In this document: positions 8,129-16,366 of the stretch, one piece after another
Layout of the letters: each line of letters starts with the position of its first letter
How positions within the stretch are numbered: the stretch's first letter is position 1
Assembly (NCBI GenBank): GCA_903901975.1
Contig: CAIUTB010000075.1
Location: forward strand, 1-35,550
Reading direction: 5' to 3'
DNA from: an uncultured Bacteroidales bacterium
Lineage (GTDB): Bacteria > Bacteroidota > Bacteroidia > Bacteroidales > Paludibacteraceae
DNA length: 35,550 nt
Notes under the pieces: model-generated
What the model saw: only the letters and a program-made list of their open reading frames with translations
What the model was told of the DNA's origin: nothing
The model's database searches: none
Made by a program: the position numbers and the translations under genes

Positions 8129-8341
8129 ATGAATATTCATCCCAAATTGAAGCCGGTTGTTTATGCCATTATTGTGTTCGTGGTTTTTATGTCATTGTCG
8201 GTAGCGCTAAAGCTTATTACTCACCGCAATTCGATTGATGATATTTACTTCGGGATTCTTTCAAAAAAAGACTTGTTGATTGGTCTGGGTATTGCAATTT
8301 TCCTTACTTTCACACACGAGCAAAAGAAAAAGCTCCATTGA
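8129..8341 (+). CDS. Small two-helix membrane protein
   Basis: A 70-residue protein from the ATG at 8129. A TTG start at 8066 would add 21 residues but sits on a promoter-like -7 box, so the ATG is preferred. Two hydrophobic helices are visible: PVVYAIIVFVVFMSLSVAL (about 10-28) and DLLIGLGIAIFLTF (about 48-61). A short loop (THRNSIDDIYFG) joins them and the C-terminus (HEQKKKLH) is basic. Basic residues at both ends suggest both termini are cytoplasmic. I do not recognise the family. It is 14 bases upstream of the deacetylase-like gene and probably co-transcribed with it and the two glycosyltransferases, which hints at a role in envelope polysaccharide work. Confidence 0.7.
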   Translation: MNIHPKLKPVVYAIIVFVVFMSLSVALKLITHRNSIDDIYFGILSKKDLLIGLGIAIFLTFTHEQKKKLH

Positions 8342-8355
8342 TTTTTAAATTTAAA

Positions 8356-9669
8356 ATGAACGAAATTATTGAGTATATAATCCGATTTTTATTGGGGGAA
8401 TCCGTCCCTCAAAAGATTATTTCAAAGATTGGGTATACTTCCAATCCGAAAGAATTTCGCAAATACAAACTGGTCATTTCACCGTCTTCTTTTTTTTCAG
8501 ATGAAATTTACGGAACAGAGGCTTCTATGCCACAGTTACCGTTACAAATTTGGGAAGAAGTTCCGATTTTATTTGGTAGTCCTATTGTAGAAGAAGTAGG
8601 AAAAACAAGAATAATAAATGCCGACTTAATTGCCGGAACATATTTTCTGATAAGTCGCTACGAAGAAATGGTTCATCGAAATGTCCGTGATGTACATGGG
8701 CGTTTCCCCGGTAAAGAATCATTACCCTACCGAGCCGGATTTATTGATTCACCACTGGTCGATGAATATGGCAAAATACTTCGGAATCATCTGCGGGAAG
8801 TTGGTTGTCAAATACCAGAACCAGCCGAAAATATCCGCAAGATTTTTCTGACTCACGATGTGGATCAATTAACTCACTTCCGAAGCCTGAGAGGCTTTAT
8901 GGGCGGTTTTTTGCGTGGAATTCAACGCCCTAAAGAAGGTGCTAAAGCAATTAATAGCTATTTTGGAGGGTTGAAAAATGATCCTTGGTACACCTTACCC
9001 TGGTTGTTTAAACTCGACAATTCGGTACGTCAGGCTTTGGGAAATGAACGCTGCGAACCGGTCGTATTTATAAAAGTTGATGGCGGAACGCGCAAAGAAG
9101 ATAAACCGAATATTACTCATCATATTCAGGATTTTCAGTCGCTAATCACACTTTGTAAGAAAAAAAATATAACTTTTGGTTTGCATCTAAGTTACGAAGC
9201 CGGAATTCATCCCGAGCGCATTCCGGACGAAAAGAAGCAGTTGGAAAAAGTTTCAAGAAAAAAAACCATCTACAACCGCCACCATTTCCTCGATTCGCGT
9301 GAACCGGAAGATATGCAGGCTTTAATCGACGCTGGAATTACCGACGATTTTACAATGGGTTATGCCGACATGGCGGGATTCCGCCTCGGCACTTGTCGCC
9401 CCGTGAAATGGATTGATCCGAATACAAAGCAACTTACTACACTTACGTTGCATCCATTAGCCATTATGGATGGAAGTTTAAGTGAAAAACGGTATATGAA
9501 CCTGAATGCTCACGAAGCTTATGAGTATTGTATCAGACTGATAAATCAGGTTAAAAACTGGAATGGTGAACTGGTTTTATTATGGCACAATACTATGGTG
9601 GAAGATTCACCTAAGCTGTACCATCGTAATTTGTATAAAGATATAATCAGTTATCTCAAAACAATGTAG
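8356..9669 (+). CDS. Polysaccharide deacetylase-like protein (NodB-related fold)
   Basis: A 437-residue protein from the ATG at 8356; a TTG at 8338 is less likely because it overlaps the previous stop. The N-terminal about 150 residues resemble the conserved domain preceding the deacetylase part in Bacteroidota proteins of this type. The metal motif follows at T166-H167-D168-V169-D170 (LTHDVDQLTHF), matching the NodB 'T-[FH]-D-D' first motif in its THDVD variant. Later come TFGLHLSYEAG, GYADMAGFRLGTCRPVKWID and the near-terminal LLWHNTMVED, which plausibly supplies the last histidine. No signal peptide is seen, so it may act in the cytoplasm on precursors. It shares an operon-like array with two glycosyltransferases, supporting glycan assembly. 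The substrate is unknown. Confidence 0.8.
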   Translation: MNEIIEYIIRFLLGESVPQKIISKIGYTSNPKEFRKYKLVISPSSFFSDEIYGTEASMPQLPLQIWEEVPILFGSPIVEEVGKTRIINADLIAGTYFLISRYEEMVHRNVRDVHGRFPGKESLPYRAGFIDSPLVDEYGKILRNHLREVGCQIPEPAENIRKIFLTHDVDQLTHFRSLRGFMGGFLRGIQRPKEGAKAINSYFGGLKNDPWYTLPWLFKLDNSVRQALGNERCEPVVFIKVDGGTRKEDKPNITHHIQDFQSLITLCKKKNITFGLHLSYEAGIHPERIPDEKKQLEKVSRKKTIYNRHHFLDSREPEDMQALIDAGITDDFTMGYADMAGFRLGTCRPVKWIDPNTKQLTTLTLHPLAIMDGSLSEKRYMNLNAHEAYEYCIRLINQVKNWNGELVLLWHNTMVEDSPKLYHRNLYKDIISYLKTM

Positions 9670-9700
9670 CTTTTCTCAACTACGAACATAGCAAAAGAGG

Positions 9701-10810
9701 ATGAAAAAAACGGCTATTGTGTGCGTGTCAAATGATCTGAGCACCGACCAACGGGTACACAAAACCTGCACAACGCTTCAAAAATGTGGTTATTGGGTGA
9801 TTGAAACCGGACGACTTCTGCCCGACAGTCTTCCGCTGGAACGCTCTTATTTTACACTTCGACGGAAACTCTGGTTTAGCAAAGGACCACAATTTTATGC
9901 CGAACTCAACATTCGTTTGTTCTTTTATTTAATGACAGCTCGCGTTGATTTAATTTTTGCGAATGACCTGGACACACTTCCTGCTGCTTTTTTTGCAGCC
10001 GCACTTCGAAATATACGACTAATTTACGACACGCATGAATATTATACTGAAGTGCCCGAATTAGTCAAACGACCTCGTACTCAGGCTATCTGGAAAACAA
10101 TTGAAGACTATCTATTTCCAAAACTGACTGATATACTTACTGTAAACAGCTCGATTGCGAAATTATATGCCGACAAATATCACAAAACAGTTCATGTCAG
10201 TCGGAATATTCCGTCTACTTTTGCTCCAGAGCGACTGAAAACCAGGAAAGAACTGGAATTGCCTGAAAATAAGCACATCTTGATTCTTCAGGGAACAGGA
10301 ATAAATATTGATCGTGGAGCAGAAGAAGCTTGTCTGGCGATGCAATATCTCGACAAGTGTGTTTTACTGATTATCGGGAGTGGCGATGCGCTTCCTGCAC
10401 TTCGGAAAATTATTCTGTCAACTAATCTGCAGGAAAAAGTAATCTTTAAACCCAAAATGCCTTTTGCCGAACTCCGACAGTACACCATGAACAGCGATTT
10501 GGGCTTGGCAATAGATAAAGATACCAACCTGAACTATCATTTTTCGCTACCGAATAAATTGTTTGACTTTATTCATTCCGGCATTCCTACGCTTTCTTCC
10601 GCATTACCTGAATTAAAGCAGATTATTGATCAGTATGATATCGGGTATTACATTCAAAATCATGATCCAAAGCATATTGCCGAAGTAGTAGCGGATATTT
10701 TTGCCGACAAAGCCCAGTATAACACCGTGAAACAAAATACAGTAAAAGCAAAAACCGATCTGTGTTGGGAAAACGAAGAAAAAATTCTGATCGGAATAAT
10801 AAACAGTTGA
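9701..10810 (+). CDS. Glycosyltransferase, GT4-like (GT-B fold)
   Basis: A 369-residue cytoplasmic or membrane-associated sugar transferase. The N-terminal half begins MKKTAIVCVSNDLSTDQRV, a common start of Bacteroidota GT4-type enzymes, and includes IFANDLDTLPAAF and LIYDTHEYYTEVPEL. The C-terminal nucleotide-sugar domain shows ILILQGTGINIDRGAEE, LLIIGSGDALP and the donor-site segment SLPNKLFDFIHSGIPTLSS (about 282-300), which replaces the classic E-x7-E region. It probably adds one residue to a lipid-linked glycan. Donor and acceptor cannot be predicted. It lies 31 bases after the deacetylase-like gene and 17 before the next glycosyltransferase gene, so co-transcription is likely. Confidence 0.88.
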   Translation: MKKTAIVCVSNDLSTDQRVHKTCTTLQKCGYWVIETGRLLPDSLPLERSYFTLRRKLWFSKGPQFYAELNIRLFFYLMTARVDLIFANDLDTLPAAFFAAALRNIRLIYDTHEYYTEVPELVKRPRTQAIWKTIEDYLFPKLTDILTVNSSIAKLYADKYHKTVHVSRNIPSTFAPERLKTRKELELPENKHILILQGTGINIDRGAEEACLAMQYLDKCVLLIIGSGDALPALRKIILSTNLQEKVIFKPKMPFAELRQYTMNSDLGLAIDKDTNLNYHFSLPNKLFDFIHSGIPTLSSALPELKQIIDQYDIGYYIQNHDPKHIAEVVADIFADKAQYNTVKQNTVKAKTDLCWENEEKILIGIINS

Positions 10811-10827
10811 TTTTCAATTCATAAAAG

Positions 10828-11946
10828 ATGAGCAAGCAGTTGCATGTGATTTCATTTGACATTCCTTATCCTGCCAATTATGGCGGGGCTATCGACGTGT
10901 ATTACAAGCTGAAAGCACTACATGAAAATGGGATTGAAATTATACTTCACTGCTTTGAATACAGGGGAAATCATGCACCTGAACTGGAAAAAATCTGCTC
11001 GAAAGTATATTATTACAAGCGAAACACCTCTGTTTTGTCACATCTCAGTGTTCTTCCTTACACGGTTTATAGCCGAAAAAAAAGTAAGTTGCTCGAAAAT
11101 CTTTTAAAAGACAATTTTCCGATTTTATTTGAAGGCTTAATGTCATGCTATTATTTAAACCATCCCAGTCTGCTAAATCGAATCAAGTTGTTTCGGGAAG
11201 CAAATATAGAACAGGAATATTATAGAGGGTTAGCAAAAGCCACCGACAGTTTTACCCGAAAAATATATTACTCGCTGGAATCTTTGAAATTCAAAGCATT
11301 TGAGAAAAATTTGGAATCTGCCGATGTATTAGTAGCTATATCTCAGTCTGATAGAGATGAGCTTAAATCAAGATTCCCTCATAAACCAGTCGAATTTATT
11401 CCGGGTTTTCATGGCAATGATAGTATTTCATGCTTGCCGGGTCAGTCCGATTTTCTGCTATATCACGCGAATCTTTCAGTCCCTGAAAATGAACTTGCAG
11501 CCATTTATCTTTGTGAGAAGGTCTTTAGCAAACTCAGTTATAAGTGTATATTGGCAGGCTTAAAGCCAACAAAACGGCTGGAGAAAATCAGTTCTGCTTA
11601 TCCCAATATTGAATTAATTGCAAACCCCGACGAAACAGAAATGGCAGGTTTAATTCGGAATGCGCAGGTTCATGTGTTGGTCACTTTTCAGGGAACAGGG
11701 CTGAAATTAAAATTGCTCAATACTCTTTTTGCAGGCCGACATGTGTTGGTGAATCAATTAATGCTGGAAGGAAGCGGACTTGATTCACTATGCCATATTG
11801 CCAACCAGAGTGAAGAGCAAATAGAGTTATGTAACAAGCTAATGCTGATTCCTTTCAATCAAACAGATATTATTGAGCGGGAAAAGATATTATTTCCTCA
11901 ATTTTCGAATAAAGCACAGGCAAAACGCTTAAGTGAACTATTTTAA
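10828..11946 (+). CDS. Glycosyltransferase, GT-B fold
   Basis: A 372-residue protein. The start HVISFDIPYPANYGGAIDVYYKLKAL carries the glycine-rich acceptor-side loop (PANYGGA) typical of GT4-like enzymes. The middle has ISQSDRDELKSRFP and VEFIPGFHGND. The C-terminal half has LLYHANLSVPEN, CILAGLKPTKRLEKI and QVHVLVTFQGTGLKLKLLNTLFAGRHVLVN, where the TGLKLKLLN segment corresponds to the nucleotide-sugar binding region. No membrane segments or signal peptide. It ends the four-gene polysaccharide run. Enzyme class is well supported; the linkage made is unknown. Confidence 0.83.
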   Translation: MSKQLHVISFDIPYPANYGGAIDVYYKLKALHENGIEIILHCFEYRGNHAPELEKICSKVYYYKRNTSVLSHLSVLPYTVYSRKKSKLLENLLKDNFPILFEGLMSCYYLNHPSLLNRIKLFREANIEQEYYRGLAKATDSFTRKIYYSLESLKFKAFEKNLESADVLVAISQSDRDELKSRFPHKPVEFIPGFHGNDSISCLPGQSDFLLYHANLSVPENELAAIYLCEKVFSKLSYKCILAGLKPTKRLEKISSAYPNIELIANPDETEMAGLIRNAQVHVLVTFQGTGLKLKLLNTLFAGRHVLVNQLMLEGSGLDSLCHIANQSEEQIELCNKLMLIPFNQTDIIEREKILFPQFSNKAQAKRLSELF

Positions 11947-11957
11947 TTGGCTAAAAA

Positions 11958-12102
11958 TGACAAGTTGTCAGCTAGTTGAACTACTTTTAGCAATGCAAAA
12001 CCGTTCTTCCTGTCAAAACTGACAGAAAAAAGCTTTGGCACAGAATTCGTAAAACAATATTCAGGTTTATAACTTTCAAACTTTAGGAACTTTATAAACT
12101 TG
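11958..12102 (+). promoter_or_regulatory. groES upstream control region: two TGACA dyads and candidate promoters
   Basis: TGACAAGTTGTCA (11958-11970) is a 13-bp perfect dyad. CTGTCA-AAAC-TGACAG (12010-12025) is a second dyad built from the same half-sites. Immediately after, TTGGCAC...TTCGT (12035-12050) resembles a sigma-54 element: the -24 half is exact, but the -12 half has GT in place of GC. A weaker housekeeping -7 box, TAAACTTG (12095-12102), lies closer to the gene. No CIRCE (HrcA) operator is present. Heat-shock control through the dyads is inference. Confidence 0.4.
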
Positions 12103-12139
12103 CAACCAAAAAAAATATATTAATTTAAAACTGAAAAAT

Positions 12140-12409
12140 ATGAACATTAAACCATTAGCCGACCGCGTGTTGGTGAAACCGGCACCGGCAGAAGAAAAAA
12201 CGATTAGTGGAATCATTATTCCGGATTCAGCAAAAGAGAAACCGCTAAAAGGCGAAGTATTGGCCGTGGGTAACGGAACAAAAGACGAAGATATGGTAGT
12301 TGCAGTTGGTAATAACGTGCTTTATGGTAAATATGCCGGAACAGAATTGGAATGGGAAGGTGAAAAATACCTGATCATGCGTCAATCTGATATTTTGGCA
12401 ATTATTTAA
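12140..12409 (+). CDS. groES: Co-chaperonin GroES (Cpn10)
   Basis: Seven-subunit lid of the GroEL folding chamber; cytoplasmic. The 89-residue length is normal for Bacteroidota. [14 protein letters not shown] is the canonical start. The mobile loop that docks on GroEL is [17 protein letters not shown] (about 18-34), containing the conserved I-I-I-P segment. GEVLAVGNG and [29 protein letters not shown] complete the beta-barrel. It is followed by groL with a 140-base gap entirely occupied by an inverted-repeat element, an unusual arrangement because these genes are normally tightly linked. Confidence 0.97.
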   Translation: MNIKPLADRVLVKPAPAEEKTISGIIIPDSAKEKPLKGEVLAVGNGTKDEDMVVAVGNNVLYGKYAGTELEWEGEKYLIMRQSDILAII

Positions 12410-12412
12410 AGA

Positions 12413-12547
12413 GTTGCCCCCTAACCCCCTAAAGGGGGAATCTTGGAGTGCAGCAATCTTAAGATTTACACAATTAAAAATCAATTTATAATTTCAAAAA
12501 CACGCTTACCCCGGCGTATTCCCCCTTTAGGGGGCTAGGGGGCAAAC
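12413..12547. repeat. Inverted-repeat element filling the groES-groL gap
   Basis: The 29-base left arm (12413-12441, core CCCCCTAAAGGGGG) is repeated inverted at 12518-12547 with one substitution and one inserted base. About 76 AT-rich bases separate the arms. Each arm is itself a short palindrome. The left arm starts 3 bases after the groES stop and the right arm ends 2 bases before the groL ATG, so groESL mRNA could fold a long GC-rich stem next to the groL start. A related element occurs at 15703-15833, so this is a dispersed REP/MITE-like family. Confidence 0.8.
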
Positions 12548-12549
12548 TT

Positions 12550-14181
12550 ATGAGCAAAGAAATTTTATTCAATATTGAAGCCCGTGATCAACTCAAAAAA
12601 GGAGTTGATGTATTGGCAAATGCTGTAAAAGTAACACTTGGACCAAAAGGTCGCAATGTAATTATCGAGAAAAAGTTCGGTGCTCCTCACATTACCAAAG
12701 ATGGTGTTACTGTAGCTAAAGAAATGGAATTGGAAGATTCATTCCAAAATTTGGGAGCACAATTAGTAAAAGAAGTTGCTTCGAAAACCAGTGACGATGC
12801 AGGTGATGGAACAACTACCGCAACCGTGTTGGCACAATCCATCGTTGGTGTAGGTATGAAAAATGTAGCTGCCGGTGCAAATCCTATGGATTTGAAACGC
12901 GGGATTGACAAAGCCGTGGCTGAAGTAGTTAAAAGCATTGCTGCACAAGCTAAAACTGTTGGTGATGATTACGACAAAATTGAACAAGTTGCGTCAATTT
13001 CGGCCAATAACGATGCTGTAATCGGTAAACTTATTGCAGATGCAATGCGTCAGGTTTCAAAAGATGGAGTAATCACTATCGAGGAAGCCAAAGGAACTGA
13101 TACTACCATTGAAGTGGTTGAAGGTATGCAATTCGACCGCGGTTATATTTCGGCTTATTTCGTTACCAATACCGAGAAAATGGAAGTGGAAATGGAAAAA
13201 CCCTATATCCTGATTCACGATAAAAAAATATCAAACCTCAAAGAATTGCTTCCGGTTTTGGAACCAGCCGTTCAGTCAGGACGACCATTGTTGATTATTG
13301 CCGAAGATGTTGACAGCGAAGCGTTGACCACTTTAGTAGTGAACCGCTTGCGTGCAAACCTCAAAATCTGTGCTGTAAAAGCCCCGGGCTTTGGCGACCG
13401 TCGTAAGGAAATGCTCGAAGACATTGCTATACTGACCGGTGGAATTGTAATTTCGGAAGAAAAAGGAATTAAACTGGAACAAGCTACTTTGGAGATGCTG
13501 GGAACTGCCGAAAAAGTAACGGTTAACAAAGACAATACTGTGATTGTAAACGGTGCAGGTGCAAAAGAATCAATTGCTAGCCGCGTTGGCCAAATCAAAG
13601 CTCAGATAGCTTCTACAACTTCAGATTACGATCGTGAAAAACTACAGGAGCGTCTGGCTAAATTATCCGGTGGTGTTGCTGTACTTTATGTGGGTGCTGC
13701 TTCTGAAATTGAAATGAAAGAAAAGAAAGACCGGGTGGAAGATGCATTGAGCGCAACCCGTGCTGCTATCGAAGAAGGAATTGTTCCCGGTGGTGGTGTG
13801 GCTTATATCCGTGCTATCGATTCGTTGAGCAAAATTAAAGCTGACAACGATGACGAACAAACCGGAATAGAAATTATTAAACGTGCCATTGAAGAACCGC
13901 TTCGCCAGATTGTGGCTAATGCAGGTAAAGAAGGTGCCGTGGTTGTTCAGAAAGTTCGCGAAGGCAAAGATGACTTTGGTTACAATGCTCGTACCGATAA
14001 ATATGAGAATTTCTATGCTGCCGGTGTGGTTGATCCCGCTAAAGTTTGCCGTGTAGCTCTGGAAAATGCGGCTTCAATTGCCGGAATGTTCCTGACTACC
14101 GAATGTGTCATCACTGAAAAGAAAGAAGATGCTCCTGCTCCACAAATGCCTATGGGCGGCGGAATGGGTGGTATGATGTAA
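12550..14181 (+). CDS. groL: Chaperonin GroEL (Cpn60)
   Basis: ATP-driven double-ring protein-folding chamber working with GroES; cytoplasmic. It has 543 residues, standard length. Near the N-terminus are [18 protein letters not shown] (51-58) and the ATP-site [10 protein letters not shown] (83-92) with the catalytic aspartate D86. The apical region and later [15 protein letters not shown] are canonical. The tail ends in the usual Gly-Met repeat ([11 protein letters not shown]). The start codon follows an inverted-repeat arm by 2 bases, so its usual leader and ribosome-binding context has been replaced by repeat sequence. It is followed by a stuttered inverted repeat and then a bidirectional terminator shared with argH. 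Confidence 0.98.
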   Translation: MSKEILFNIEARDQLKKGVDVLANAVKVTLGPKGRNVIIEKKFGAPHITKDGVTVAKEMELEDSFQNLGAQLVKEVASKTSDDAGDGTTTATVLAQSIVGVGMKNVAAGANPMDLKRGIDKAVAEVVKSIAAQAKTVGDDYDKIEQVASISANNDAVIGKLIADAMRQVSKDGVITIEEAKGTDTTIEVVEGMQFDRGYISAYFVTNTEKMEVEMEKPYILIHDKKISNLKELLPVLEPAVQSGRPLLIIAEDVDSEALTTLVVNRLRANLKICAVKAPGFGDRRKEMLEDIAILTGGIVISEEKGIKLEQATLEMLGTAEKVTVNKDNTVIVNGAGAKESIASRVGQIKAQIASTTSDYDREKLQERLAKLSGGVAVLYVGAASEIEMKEKKDRVEDALSATRAAIEEGIVPGGGVAYIRAIDSLSKIKADNDDEQTGIEIIKRAIEEPLRQIVANAGKEGAVVVQKVREGKDDFGYNARTDKYENFYAAGVVDPAKVCRVALENAASIAGMFLTTECVITEKKEDAPAPQMPMGGGMGGMM

Positions 14182-14185
14182 ACCA

Positions 14186-14256
14186 ATTGACAGTTGATAG
14201 TTGACAATTGATAATGAACCATTAATTGTCAACTATACATTGTCAACTGTCAACTA
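14186..14256. repeat. Imperfect long inverted repeat after groL
   Basis: Both arms are built from repeats of TTGACAGTTGA and TAGTTGACAATT. The right arm (about 14222-14256) is the inverse of the left (about 14186-14214) with a few extra bases. It would fold as a long hairpin in groL mRNA, ahead of the true terminator. Confidence 0.6.
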
Positions 14257-14308
14257 AGGAAGAACTATCTTCCCGCAGGCGCAACCCTGTGGATTCTATA
14301 TAAAAGTA

Positions 14309-14342
14309 AAAAACCTTGCAACTTTCGGGCTGCAAGGTTTTT
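14309..14342. terminator. Bidirectional terminator between groL and argH
   Basis: AAAAACCTTGCA and TGCAAGGTTTTT form a perfect 12-bp stem around ACTTTCGGGC. A/T runs on both sides let it serve groL on the plus strand and argH (end at 14362) on the minus strand. Confidence 0.85.
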
Positions 14343-14361
14343 ATGTTTAACAGGAAGAATG

Positions 14362-15696
14362 TTATGCCAACAGATTTTGTTCCGCCTCCTTTACTTTTTG
14401 AAAAGTAAACTGACTTAAAATATCATCTTTATATTTGCAAATTTCGTCGTTACATAAATTCCCAATACTTCCCTCATGGGTATGCTGGAGAGTTTTATTA
14501 GGTTTAAAGTTGCCTGCTTCGATTTCTAAACCGACTTGTTTATAAGCATCTCGGAATGGAACTCCCGAAAGTGTCAGCCGGTTTACTTCTTCCACACTAA
14601 ATAAATAATCATAGCGGGAATCACTCAGTATTTCGGTATTCACATTCACTTGAGCCATCATCAAAGTAGTAATTTCAAGGCAATCAATCAATTCCGCAAA
14701 AGCAGGAACGAATACTTCTTTAATAATCTGTAAATCCCGAAAATACCCCGAAGGCAAATTGTTTGTTATCAGCATTATTTGTTGTGGGATCGATTGCAAT
14801 TTGTTGCATTTGGCACGCGTAAGTTCAAATACATCCGGGTTTTTTTTGTGCGGCATTATGCTCGAACCAGTCGTAAATTCGTCAGGCAAACGGATAAACC
14901 CGAAATTTTGAGAACTGAACAGACAGGCATCATAAGCCAGTTTGGCAACCGTCGCAGCCACGCATGCCAGAGCATTAGCCACGGTGCGTTCCATTTTCCC
15001 CCGTCCCATTTGAGCGTAAACCACATTGTAATTCATGGAATCAAAACCCAACAAAACGGTGGTCATTTGGCGATTAAGCGGAAAGGAAGAACCGTAACCG
15101 GCAGCCGAACCCAGAGGATTTCGATTGCTAATTTTCCAGGCCGAAAGCAAAAGCTGTAAATCATCGGCCAAACTTTCTGCATAGGCACCAAACCACAATC
15201 CGAACGAAGATGGCATGGCGACCTGCAAATGGGTATAACCCGGAAGCAAAACATCTTTGTATTTATTACTTTGGGAAATCAGCACATCGAATAATTCATT
15301 AACCGAAGAAACTGTTTTTTCAATTTCTGTACGGGCAAAAAGCTTTAAATCAAGTAATACCTGATCGTTTCGGGAGCGTCCGCTGTGAATTTTCTTTCCT
15401 ATATCGCCCAGTTTGGCAGTGAGAAGTATTTCTACCTGAGAATGAACATCCTCCACACCTTCTTCAATCACAAATTCTCCTTTATCAGCCAACTGATAAA
15501 TGTTTTTCAGTTCTCTCAGGAGTAGAGCCAATTCGTCGGCTTGAAGCAAACCCACGGATTCCAACATACGAATATGTGCCATCGAGCCAAGTACATCATA
15601 CTTTGCCAGAAAAACATCCATTTCACGATCTCGACCAATGGTAAATGCCTCAATTTTAGCATTCACCTCTGTACTTTTTTCCCAGAGTTTTGCCAT
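14362..15696 (-). CDS. argH: Argininosuccinate lyase
   Basis: Last step of arginine synthesis: argininosuccinate to arginine and fumarate; cytoplasmic tetramer of the fumarase/aspartase superfamily. It has 444 residues, slightly shorter than the 455-465 of many homologues. Conserved blocks are HSGRSRNDQV (104-113), LPGYTHLQ with H156, and the flexible-loop signature GSSIMPHKKNP (277-287) with the catalytic serine at 279. The N-terminus MAKLWEK is canonical, fixing the start. A GC-rich repeat arm ends 6 bases upstream of the ATG. Other arginine genes are absent from the window; upstream on the same strand are an SRPBCC protein and pyrE. Confidence 0.97.
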   Translation of the reverse strand: MAKLWEKSTEVNAKIEAFTIGRDREMDVFLAKYDVLGSMAHIRMLESVGLLQADELALLLRELKNIYQLADKGEFVIEEGVEDVHSQVEILLTAKLGDIGKKIHSGRSRNDQVLLDLKLFARTEIEKTVSSVNELFDVLISQSNKYKDVLLPGYTHLQVAMPSSFGLWFGAYAESLADDLQLLLSAWKISNRNPLGSAAGYGSSFPLNRQMTTVLLGFDSMNYNVVYAQMGRGKMERTVANALACVAATVAKLAYDACLFSSQNFGFIRLPDEFTTGSSIMPHKKNPDVFELTRAKCNKLQSIPQQIMLITNNLPSGYFRDLQIIKEVFVPAFAELIDCLEITTLMMAQVNVNTEILSDSRYDYLFSVEEVNRLTLSGVPFRDAYKQVGLEIEAGNFKPNKTLQHTHEGSIGNLCNDEICKYKDDILSQFTFQKVKEAEQNLLA

Positions 15697-15702
15697 AATA
15701 CT

Positions 15703-15833
15703 ACCCCTAACCCCTAAAGGGGAATTAAGATACTTAAGTCTCTTAAAACCGGTTTAGAATATATTTAAAATTAGTTTTTTTACTTTAAATTCCACGATTT
15801 CACGTCCCAAATCCTCCTTTAGGGGTTATGGGT
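15703..15833. repeat. Inverted-repeat element between argH and the SRPBCC gene
   Basis: Left arm 15703-15726 (core ACCCCTAAAGGGG) and right arm 15810-15833 are inverse copies differing at 3 of 24 positions, with an 83-base AT-rich interior. Architecture and core word match the groES-groL element, though the interiors look unrelated. The right arm overlaps the 3' end of the SRPBCC gene and supplies its stop codon. The left arm lies just upstream of argH. Confidence 0.75.
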
Positions 15834-16241
15834 TAATGTATTCGCCAGCAATTCCGCTATTGAGTTTAAGCCTTCCTGCAACTTTTTGTCAACCATCATC
15901 TTAATCATCATGGGCAAATCGGCTTTCAGTGTAAGTTTCAAACGGGTTTCATTTTCGGCAACAGCTTTCAATTGAATCCACACATTTATTTCTACCGGAG
16001 CATTTTCCGAAACCATTTTGATAGTTTTAAATGGTTCGCGTTCCACTATTCGGAAACCCATTTTCCCAAATCCTTCTACCGCAAAACTGCAGCTATCTGT
16101 ATCGAATTCCAAATCTTTCGCCTTATCTTTTAAAGAAGGATTATCCTGCAATTTTTGCAGGTTTTTCAAGTCGCTCAGTATAGCAAAAACCACTTCTTCG
16201 TTCGAAGAAATGGCCTTAATATCGCTTTCGTATGTAGTCAT
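15819..16241 (-). CDS. SRPBCC / START-like domain protein
   Basis: A 140-residue soluble protein with the helix-grip pattern of SRPBCC (polyketide cyclase/START-like) proteins. The N-terminal strand MTTYESDIKAI is followed by the helix EEVVFAILSDLKNLQKL, then alternating strands (FRIVEREPFKTIKMV, VEINVWIQLKAV, ETRLKLTLKADLP), then the long C-terminal helix from MMIKMMVDKKLQEGLNSIAELLANTL. Such proteins bind hydrophobic ligands or act as co-factors; no function can be assigned. The final residues THNP and the TAA stop are encoded by an inverted-repeat arm, so the original C-terminus has probably been replaced. It lies 125 bases after pyrE on the same strand. Confidence 0.78.
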   Translation of the reverse strand: MTTYESDIKAISSNEEVVFAILSDLKNLQKLQDNPSLKDKAKDLEFDTDSCSFAVEGFGKMGFRIVEREPFKTIKMVSENAPVEINVWIQLKAVAENETRLKLTLKADLPMMIKMMVDKKLQEGLNSIAELLANTLTHNP

Positions 16242-16366
16242 ATTTTTGATTTACGATGTTTAAATTTACAATTTTATGGCTAAAACTTTCAGTTTTAATC
16301 CATTTTTATGAACGAAATAAACTCTTGTTAGTTCAATCGTAAATTGTAAATCTTTCAATTGTCAAT

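Noticed and set aside
12035-12050. Firm annotation of a sigma-54 promoter for groES
   Set aside because: The -12 half has GT in place of GC, and a competing -7 box exists; kept only as part of a candidate control region.
16324-16331. CTTGTTAG word between pyrE and the SRPBCC gene
   Set aside because: A single isolated unit without 11-base phased partners; not considered a regulator site.
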